From Clostridioides sp. (GTDB taxonomy: Bacteria > Bacillota > Clostridia > Peptostreptococcales > Peptostreptococcaceae), in NCBI GenBank assembly GCA_031272305.1, contig JAISUA010000244.1, positions 1 to 15,597 of the forward strand: DNA of 15,597 bases, written 5' to 3'. Below are positions 1-5,825 of this stretch, in pieces; the stretch's first letter is position 1, and the number at the start of each line of letters is the position of its first letter. Below the pieces are notes generated by a model. The model did no database searches and was not told the DNA's origin. It worked only from the letters and a program-made list of their open reading frames with translations. The position numbers and the translations under genes are program-made.

Positions 1-44
1 ATAATTTAGCACATATTTCTTTTATTTATGATAAAATCTTATTA

Positions 45-86
45 GATTTAGATTTAGATTTAGATTTAGATTTAGATTTAGATTTA
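45..86. repeat. Seven tandem GATTTA hexamers upstream of tnpB
   Basis: Seven perfect copies of GATTTA run without interruption, followed by a shortened copy (GATTA) and the 10-bp palindrome TTAGATCTAA at 89-98. A possible -10 box, TATGAT, lies at 27-32, so the array would sit in the tnpB leader. Copy number changes by slippage would alter leader length in 6-bp steps. Confidence 0.9.
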
Positions 87-121
87 GATTAGATCTAAAA
101 ACATAGATAGGAGGTGATAAT

Positions 122-1246
122 GTGAACAAGGCTTACAAATTCAGAATTTATCCTAACAAAGCACAAATAGTACTTTTGGAAAAATCTTTTGGTTGTGCAA
201 GATTTGTGTACAATTACTACTTGAATAAGAAAAAAGAATTGTACAACGAAGGCAAAACAAATCTAACATACAAGGAATGTTCAAAAGATTTGACACAGCT
301 AAAAAGACAGAAGGAATATTTGTGGCTCAATGAAGTAGATAAAGATGTGTGTCAGAAAAGTTTAAGAAACTTAGACAACGCATATAAAAACTTTTTCAAT
401 AGAATTAAAAAAGGAATAAAACCTTACGGATTTCCTAAATTCAAAAAGAAAAGTGGGAAAAATTCATACACTACTTCATCTACAAGCGTTAGATTTGAAG
501 GTAAATATATAAATTTACCTAAATTAAAAAAAGTCAAATGCAAAGGATACAATGAGATACAAGGCAGAATACTATCTGCAACAGTATCTAAGTCTAAAAG
601 TGGAAAATATTTTGTAAGTTTATCTTGTGAATTGCAAGAAAATGAGTATACACGGTATCATCAAACTGGAAAATCTATCGGTATAGATTTAGGAATAAAG
701 GATTTTGCGATATTCAGTGACGAAAACCAAGGCACTGTACAAAATCCAACATTCTTAAAGAAATATCAAAAAAAGATAGTTAGAGAACAAAGAAGATTAT
801 CTAGAAAAATCAAAGGCAGTAAAAATCGTAGCAAAGCAAGAATAAAACTTGCTAAAATTCACGAAAAAGTTGCTAACAAAAGGCTAGATTTTCAACATAA
901 ACTATCTACAAAAATAGTAAAGGAATATGACTTAATAAGTACAGAAAGCCTAAAAGTTAAGAATATGATCAAGAACCACAACTTAGCAAAATCAATAAGT
1001 GATGCAGCTTGGTCAGAGTTTGCAAGACAACTTGAATATAAGTCTAAATGGAACGATAAAATATTCGTTCAAATAGATACATTCTTTGCAAGTAGTCAAA
1101 TCTGTAATGTATGTGGTTATAAAAATGAGGAATTAAAAGACTTGTCAATTAGAGAGTGGACTTGCAAATGTGGAGTTAGACACGATCGAGATAAAAACGC
1201 AAGCATAAACATTCTTAATGAAGGACTTAGGATATTGAGTAAATAA
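122..1246 (+). CDS. tnpB: TnpB RNA-guided nuclease of IS200/IS605 family (OrfB)
   Basis: TnpB is the RNA-guided DNA endonuclease ancestral to Cas12 enzymes; it uses an omega/reRNA transcribed from the element's 3' end and favours retention of the element by cutting empty donor sites. The 374-residue protein starts at GTG 122 behind AGGAGG; the ATG two bases earlier is followed at once by TGA. The N-terminal OrfB helix-turn-helix (about 1-40) is followed by the RuvC-like core: Asp189 in GIDLG, Glu275 in TESLKVKNM, and Asp355/Asp357 in DRDKNASINI. The zinc knuckle is Cys328, Cys331, Cys348 and Cys350 (CxxC...CxC). All catalytic and metal-binding positions are present and length is normal, so it looks functional. 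Basic stretches at 210-260 fit nucleic-acid binding. Confidence 0.95.
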   Translation: MNKAYKFRIYPNKAQIVLLEKSFGCARFVYNYYLNKKKELYNEGKTNLTYKECSKDLTQLKRQKEYLWLNEVDKDVCQKSLRNLDNAYKNFFNRIKKGIKPYGFPKFKKKSGKNSYTTSSTSVRFEGKYINLPKLKKVKCKGYNEIQGRILSATVSKSKSGKYFVSLSCELQENEYTRYHQTGKSIGIDLGIKDFAIFSDENQGTVQNPTFLKKYQKKIVREQRRLSRKIKGSKNRSKARIKLAKIHEKVANKRLDFQHKLSTKIVKEYDLISTESLKVKNMIKNHNLAKSISDAAWSEFARQLEYKSKWNDKIFVQIDTFFASSQICNVCGYKNEELKDLSIREWTCKCGVRHDRDKNASINILNEGLRILSK

Positions 1247-1397
1247 TATATGTTAAATTATAGTGTACGGTGGGAACCATCGGAATTTACGCTTATGGAG
1301 ATTGTGTAAGACGTGCGAGTAAGTATGCAGTAATCGGTGAAATAAGAACCCTGCGACTTTAGCCGTGGGAGGTTCAGTTGAGAAATAATCCGGGAGG
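1247..1397 (+). ncRNA. Predicted omega/reRNA scaffold and guide of TnpB
   Basis: In this family the guide RNA comes from the 3' end of tnpB plus the right end, and its last 16-20 nt are the flanking host DNA. Two stem-loops are visible: CGGTGG/CCATCG at 1268-1282 with a GAA loop, and the right-end hairpin at 1349-1369. The guide would begin at about 1378 (TTGAGAAATAATCC...), inside the ctpA-like gene. The 5' end of the RNA is not defined and may lie inside tnpB. This is inference from family knowledge, position and structure. Confidence 0.5.
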
Positions 1398-1815
1398 CTT
1401 ACTAGATGTATGTGCTGATATAGCAGATACGTTGATAGGAAAAGGAACAATCGTCTATACAAAAGATAGCCATGGAAAAACAGAGTATCTTAAGTCAGAT
1501 GCAAATAAGGTTGATTTGCCTATAGTATTGTTGACAAATGAAAATAGTGCGTCTGCTTCAGAAATACTTACTGCTGCTATAATTGATAACAAAGCAGGTA
1601 TTTCAGTAGGTACAAAAACTTTTGGAAAAGGAATAGTTCAGTCAGTTGTAGGACTTAAAGATGGCACTGGATATAAATTAACAACAGCACAATATTTCAC
1701 ACCAAATGGAGAGTACATCCATGGAAAAGGTATAAAACCTACAATAGAAGAAAAAGATGAAGAAAAACAATTATCAGTAGCAATAAATTATTTAGAAAAC
1801 GAATTAAGTAAATAA
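1378..1815 (+). pseudogene. 5'-truncated S41 C-terminal processing protease (ctpA-like)
   Basis: The reading frame is the C-terminal part of an S41 (CtpA/Prc/tail-specific) protease, normally an exported PDZ protease with a Ser-Lys dyad. It begins at the conserved RNNPGGLL and continues through NSASASEI and TFGKGIVQ. Numbered from TTG 1378, the catalytic pair is Ser59 and Lys84; their 25-residue spacing matches that of E. coli Prc. The signal/membrane segment, PDZ domain and first half of the protease fold are missing because the insertion sequence joins here. GGGAGG (1367-1372) from the element's right end lies 5 nt before TTG, so a 145-residue fragment might still be translated, but it is unlikely to be an active protease. 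The location upstream of uvrB-uvrA fits the usual ctpA neighbourhood in Clostridia. Confidence 0.85.
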
Positions 1816-1866
1816 TTATCAGTAGTAATAAATTATTAATAAAAACAAAACAAGTAAATATAGAAT

Positions 1867-1924
1867 AAATCTATGTGATGTTGCAAATATTAACGGTGAT
1901 TTTCGACATTACATAGATTTTTTT
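1867..1924 (+). terminator. Hairpin terminator downstream of ctpA fragment
   Basis: AAATCTATGTGATGT (1867-1881) pairs with ACATTACATAGATTT (1906-1920), which runs into a T tract to 1924. The stem is long but the loop is about 24 nt, longer than in most intrinsic terminators. It sits 51 bp after the ctpA stop codon. Confidence 0.7.
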
Positions 1925-2153
1925 ATCGAAAAAGTTTATTAATAAATAAAAAATAGTAGATATTTTGTATTTTTATAGAAGGAATATATATAGATTGCGT
2001 AGAATATATATATAGTACTAGAAAAATAAAATGAAACAATCAATCTAGATTATATTTTAAATTATAAGAATAAAATTTTGTACTATTATAGTTCAAAACG
2101 ACACACTAAAAAAGACAATCTAAAAAATTACAACATAAATAGGGAGAAAAAAT
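1925..2153. other. AT-rich gap with no gene
   Basis: I see no reading frame with an SD here. Two GAATATATATA-like words lie at about 1983 and 2000. TATTAT at 2084-2089 could be a -10 box for the small gene that follows, but no convincing -35 accompanies it. Confidence 0.4.
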
Positions 2154-2285
2154 ATGGAGAAAAAAGACGAAAAAATATTCAACTTTGCTGATTTCAAGAA
2201 GATGAAAGAAAGAGTTGAGGAGAAAAAAAGAAAAGAATTGTTAAATTTATTGATCAAAGCTACAACTTTAAATATTGAATCTTAA
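2154..2285 (+). CDS. Small Lys/Glu-rich protein, 43 residues, unknown function
   Basis: This short gene starts at ATG 2154 behind AGGGAG (2141-2146) with about 7 nt spacing, and a strong intrinsic terminator starts 5 bp after its stop, so it has the layout of a complete single-gene unit. The product begins MEKKDEKIFNFADFKKMKER and is rich in Lys and Glu through residue 28. The sequence then turns hydrophobic (LLNLLIKATTL, 29-39). One amphipathic or coiled-coil helix over about 12-36 is plausible. No signal peptide, cysteine or transmembrane segment is seen. I do not recognise the family. It lies between ctpA and the CobT-like gene. Confidence 0.7.
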   Translation: MEKKDEKIFNFADFKKMKERVEEKKRKELLNLLIKATTLNIES

Positions 2286-2290
2286 GAAAA

Positions 2291-2320
2291 GGTAGTGAAG
2301 TTTTCACTACCTAATTTTTT
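2291..2320 (+). terminator. Strong intrinsic terminator after the 43-residue gene
   Basis: A perfect 9-bp stem, GGTAGTGAA (2291-2299) with TTCACTACC (2303-2311), closes a GTT loop and is followed by TAATTTTTT (2312-2320). Confidence 0.9.
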
Positions 2321-2384
2321 ATTAAAAAATTCTATGAAAATTTTTAATGAAAATTTAATATTTATTTCTTCTGTATCTATTGAT

Positions 2385-2423
2385 AATCATCACTTTTTTA
2401 ACTAAAATAGAAAGTGGTTGATT
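2385..2423. promoter_or_regulatory. Imperfect inverted repeat upstream of CobT-like gene
   Basis: AATCA-T-CACTTT (2385-2396) is complementary to AAAGTG-GT-TGATT (2411-2423), with unpaired bases in the middle of each arm and a 14-nt loop. There is no T tract after it, so it is not an obvious terminator. It could be a leader hairpin or an operator about 90 bp before the start codon. No cobalamin-riboswitch B12 box is seen. The rest of 2321-2512 is plain AT-rich sequence with a possible -10 TATAAT near 2485. Confidence 0.4.
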
Positions 2424-2512
2424 AATTGTTAAAGTAATTTTTTGAATTGGAATTATAGTTTAAAAAATTTTTAAAAATAAATAATATAATTATATAAAGA
2501 GGGGTGTAAACA

Positions 2513-3661
2513 TTGAATTTATTACAGAATATATCTAGAAATATTTATCCTTTAAATAATAAATCAATGGCAAATGCAAGAAAAAAGTTTTCCGTTTTTT
2601 GCGAAAGCAAATCTATCTTTGGAAGAATTGAAGACATTTGTGTAAAATTAGTAGGTATAAGTGGAAATAATAATAATTTAAATATTGATAAAAAAGTTAT
2701 TTTGATTTTTTCTGCAGATCATGGGGTATATAAAAAGAATACGATATTTGATAACAAAAAACCTGCATATAATAGAATAAATGATTTTTTGAATGGAATT
2801 TCTCCAGGAGCAGTGTTATCTAAAGTTTGCAATGCGGATTCCGTTATTGTAGATGTAGGTATAGATGATTCAAAAATCGAAACTAATAATGCAAGTGAAA
2901 TAAACAATAGTTCGAAAACAAAAGTTAATGGCTCGAAAAAAATAAATTATAATTTAAAATCAAAAAGTATTATTTTAAATCAAAATAAGAGTTTTTTTAA
3001 TTATAAAATAAGAAATGCTACATCTGATATTTTACAAGGGCAAGCTATGTCTAGAAATGAAGCTATAAGATCGATAGAAGTTGGAATAGAAGTAGCAGAG
3101 AGTTACATCATAAAAGATTATAATATTATTGGTGCAAGCGAGATTTCTCCTGCAAGTGAAATTTCAGCTGCAGCAATAGTTTCAGTTGTTACAGGTAAAG
3201 ATCCAAAAGATATTTTGGATAAATATTTTAATTGCAAAGATAAAAAATATGTTGACGAAGCTGAACTGGAAAAACTCGCCTCTATAGTAATGAAAGTTAT
3301 AGAGATAAATACTGTAAATCCTTCTGATGGAATTGAGATTTTGTACAAACTAGGTGGATTTGAGATAGGAGCTATAGTTGGGGCAATACTTGGATGTTCT
3401 GCGAACAAAATTCCGATTGTTTTGGATAATTTGACATCATATGCATCAGCACTTATAGCATATAAAATCAATTACAAAGTATTTAACTATATTTTTTCAC
3501 CTTCTTTTTGCGATTGGATAGGAAATGAACATACATTTAGTTTTAATTTAGATAATCCTGTGATTGATTTGAACATAAGACTTAGCGAAGGATATGGGAT
3601 ATCAGCTTTGTTTAATTTACTTGATATGGCTGTGAAAACATACAATAATATTGAAGTTTAA
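2513..3661 (+). CDS. Divergent CobT-family phosphoribosyltransferase-like protein
   Basis: CobT transfers phosphoribose from nicotinate mononucleotide to a lower-ligand base for corrinoid assembly. The 382-residue protein starts at TTG 2513 behind AGAGGGGTG. Family landmarks in order are GRIEDI (37-42), FSADHGV (66-72), NGISPGAVL (94-102), VDVGID (113-118), QGQAMSRNEA (175-184), GGFEIGAIVGAILG (281-294) and RLSEGYGISA (356-365), where Glu359 matches the catalytic Glu. However, the usual GEMGIGNTT loop is replaced by GASEISPASEISAAA (207-221), which reads as an internal duplication. The usual HxSxEPGH is replaced by SPSFCDWIGNEH (329-340), and an Asn/Ser/Lys-rich insert occupies about 119-160. 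No corrinoid genes are nearby. It may use another substrate or be decaying; the fold assignment is safer than the reaction. Confidence 0.75.
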   Translation: MNLLQNISRNIYPLNNKSMANARKKFSVFCESKSIFGRIEDICVKLVGISGNNNNLNIDKKVILIFSADHGVYKKNTIFDNKKPAYNRINDFLNGISPGAVLSKVCNADSVIVDVGIDDSKIETNNASEINNSSKTKVNGSKKINYNLKSKSIILNQNKSFFNYKIRNATSDILQGQAMSRNEAIRSIEVGIEVAESYIIKDYNIIGASEISPASEISAAAIVSVVTGKDPKDILDKYFNCKDKKYVDEAELEKLASIVMKVIEINTVNPSDGIEILYKLGGFEIGAIVGAILGCSANKIPIVLDNLTSYASALIAYKINYKVFNYIFSPSFCDWIGNEHTFSFNLDNPVIDLNIRLSEGYGISALFNLLDMAVKTYNNIEV

Positions 3662-3709
3662 TTATATTTGAAGTTATAAAACGACTCAAAGTTTTAGGAG
3701 AGTGATTTG

Positions 3710-5677
3710 ATGGATTTTAAAATAAAATCTGATTTTAAACCTACTGGAGATCAACCAGAGGCTATAGAGCAGATTGTGAATTCTATAAATAATGGAGAAA
3801 AATTTCAAACACTTCTTGGGGTAACTGGTTCAGGAAAGACATTTACGATGGCGAACATAATTGAGAGAGTGCAAAAACCTACGCTTATTATGTCTCACAA
3901 TAAGACACTAGCAGCACAGCTATACAGTGAATTTAAAGAATTTTTTCCTGATAATGCAGTTGAGTTTTTTGTAAGTTATTACGATTATTATCAACCAGAA
4001 GCATATGTTGCTGCATCTGATACTTATATTGAGAAGGATTCCAGTGTAAATGACGAGATAGACAAACTTCGACATTCAGCGACAGCAGCTATTTTGGAAA
4101 GACGAGATACAATTATTATTTCGTCTGTTTCTTGTATATATGGTTTGGGAGATCCAAAGGATTACAAAGAAATGATGCTTTCTTTGAGAACTGGAATGGA
4201 AAAGGATAGAGATGATGTAATCAAAAGGCTTATCGAAATTCAGTACGAGAGAAATGATATAAAGTTCATAAGGGGAACGTTTAGAGTGAGGGGAGATGTT
4301 CTTGAAATTTTTCCAGTAGGAGAAAATGAAAAGGCTATAAGAGTGGAGTTTTTTGGAGACGAAATAGATAGAATTACAGAAATCGACAACTTAACTGGAA
4401 AAATTGTTGGCGTTAGAAATCACGTTGCTATTTTTCCGGCATCTCATTATGTAACAACTCCTGAACGTATTGAGAAAGCTATTCAAAGCATAGAAGAAGA
4501 ATTGGACGAAACAATTAAGTTTTTCAAAGAAAATGATAAATTACTTGAAGCACAACGTATTGAACAGAGAACTAGATATGATATTGAGATGCTTAGAGAG
4601 ATTGGTTTTTGTCATGGAATAGAGAATTATTCCAGACATTTGACAGGAAGAGAAAAGGGAGAAAAACCATACACTCTGATGGACTTTTTTCCAGATGATT
4701 TTTTAATAATTGTAGATGAATCTCATGTTACGATTCCACAAGTTGGAGGAATGTATGCAGGAGATAAATCGAGAAAGACATCTCTTGTTGAGAATGGATT
4801 CAGACTTCCATCTGCACTAGATAATAGACCTCTTAATTTTAAGGAGTTTGAAGAAAATATCAATCAAATGGTATTTGCAAGTGCGACTCCTGGAGCTTAT
4901 GAAATACAACACTCTGATTTAATAGCAGAGCAAATAATAAGACCTACAGGTCTACTTGATCCATTGATAGATGTCAGACCTATAGAAAATCAAATAGATG
5001 ATTTGCTTGTAGAGATAAATAAAACCATTGAAAAAGGCGAAAGAGTTCTTATTACAACGCTTACAAAAAAGATGAGTGAGGACCTTACAGATTATCTCAA
5101 AGAAGTAGGAATCAAGGTGAAGTATCTGCATTCAGATATAGTGACTTTGGAGAGAACTGAAATCATAAGAGATTTAAGGCTTGGAAAATTCGATGTATTA
5201 GTAGGTATAAATCTTTTGAGAGAAGGACTTGATATTCCTGAAGTGTCTTTGATAGCAATATTGGATGCTGATAAGGAAGGTTTCCTTCGTTCAGAAACTT
5301 CTCTTATACAAACCATTGGACGTGCTGCAAGAAATGCAGAAGGAAGAGTAATTATGTACGCTGACAAAATAACTGATTCGATGAGAAAGTCAATGGAGGA
5401 AACTCAAAGAAGAAGAGAGATACAAGAAGATTACAATAAGAAAAATGGAATAATTCCAAAGACAATAGTCAAAGATGTAAGAGATAGTATAGAAGCTACT
5501 AAGATTGCTGAGGAAGAAGTTATCTATGGAATAAAAGAAACAGATGACAAAGAACAAATTGCAAAAGATATCAAAAAATTAAATAAAGAAATGCTTCAAG
5601 CAGCTAAGGAACTGCAATTTGAGAGAGCAGCAGAACTTAGAGATAAAATCAACGAACTTGAAGAAAAATTAAAATAG
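3710..5677 (+). CDS. uvrB: Excinuclease ABC subunit B (UvrB)
   Basis: UvrB is the DNA-damage verification helicase of nucleotide excision repair: UvrA loads it at the lesion and it recruits UvrC for incision. I chose ATG 3710 (655 residues), 9 nt after AGGAG; a TTG directly in front would add one residue. Visible motifs are Walker A GVTGSGKT (37-44), the beta-hairpin region beginning YYDYYQPEAY (about 90-115) that clamps DNA, Walker B-type VDESH (335-339), FASATPG, the helicase motifs ending QTIGRAARNAEGR, and a C-terminal UVR domain (last about 35 residues, AAKELQFERAAELRDKINEL) that contacts UvrC/UvrA. Length and motifs are those of a normal active protein. uvrA follows 148 bp downstream. 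Confidence 0.98.
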   Translation: MDFKIKSDFKPTGDQPEAIEQIVNSINNGEKFQTLLGVTGSGKTFTMANIIERVQKPTLIMSHNKTLAAQLYSEFKEFFPDNAVEFFVSYYDYYQPEAYVAASDTYIEKDSSVNDEIDKLRHSATAAILERRDTIIISSVSCIYGLGDPKDYKEMMLSLRTGMEKDRDDVIKRLIEIQYERNDIKFIRGTFRVRGDVLEIFPVGENEKAIRVEFFGDEIDRITEIDNLTGKIVGVRNHVAIFPASHYVTTPERIEKAIQSIEEELDETIKFFKENDKLLEAQRIEQRTRYDIEMLREIGFCHGIENYSRHLTGREKGEKPYTLMDFFPDDFLIIVDESHVTIPQVGGMYAGDKSRKTSLVENGFRLPSALDNRPLNFKEFEENINQMVFASATPGAYEIQHSDLIAEQIIRPTGLLDPLIDVRPIENQIDDLLVEINKTIEKGERVLITTLTKKMSEDLTDYLKEVGIKVKYLHSDIVTLERTEIIRDLRLGKFDVLVGINLLREGLDIPEVSLIAILDADKEGFLRSETSLIQTIGRAARNAEGRVIMYADKITDSMRKSMEETQRRREIQEDYNKKNGIIPKTIVKDVRDSIEATKIAEEEVIYGIKETDDKEQIAKDIKKLNKEMLQAAKELQFERAAELRDKINELEEKLK

Positions 5678-5700
5678 AATATAGTGCAAAGATTTTTGTT

Positions 5701-5742
5701 TAAACTTTTGTTTTCGACAAATTTATTACTTTTAAAAGTTTA
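5701..5742. promoter_or_regulatory. Inverted repeat enclosing a TTCGACA word before uvrA
   Basis: TAAACTTTT (5701-5709) and AAAAGTTTA (5734-5742) form a 9-bp inverted repeat. Between them lies TTTTCGACAAAT, the reverse complement of a Spo0A-box-like ATTTGTCGAAAA. It sits in the 148-bp uvrB-uvrA gap, which also holds the uvrA SD AGAAGGGA (5811-5818). The repeat is AT-rich, so it could be chance. Confidence 0.3.
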
Positions 5743-5825
5743 CGCAAAATATTTCAAACTAGAGATAAGAAATTATATATACAGAAAAATATACGGAAAA
5801 GTAGATACACAGAAGGGAATATGAA

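Larger units (their letters stand above)
1..1377 (+). mobile_element. IS200/IS605-family insertion sequence, left end outside window
   Basis: The element contains tnpB and ends in a subterminal hairpin typical of this family: CCC at 1349-1351 pairs with GGG at 1367-1369 around a TTTA loop, followed by GGTTCAG. The right boundary is placed at about 1377 because the next codon, TTG at 1378, opens a reading frame for the conserved LRNNPGG of an S41 protease. Family members carry no terminal inverted repeats and make no target duplication, so the exact end cannot be proved from one side. No tnpA (HUH/Y1 transposase) is visible; it may lie upstream of the window or be absent, as in tnpB-only elements. 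Positions 1-44 match neither ctpA nor tnpB, so the left end is probably before position 1. Confidence 0.75.

Noticed and set aside
3..92. Open frame ending in an Asp-Leu repeat at the window start
   Set aside because: The frame is open only because GATTTA repeats read as Asp-Leu; the non-repeat part is about 14 codons and resembles neither TnpA nor CtpA.
1253..1462. 69-codon minus-strand frame over the tnpB/ctpA junction
   Set aside because: It crosses the insertion boundary and lies opposite the protease fragment; no SD and no recognisable protein.
2321..2512. Cobalamin riboswitch before the CobT-like gene
   Set aside because: No B12-box core or multi-stem architecture is visible; only one imperfect hairpin is present.
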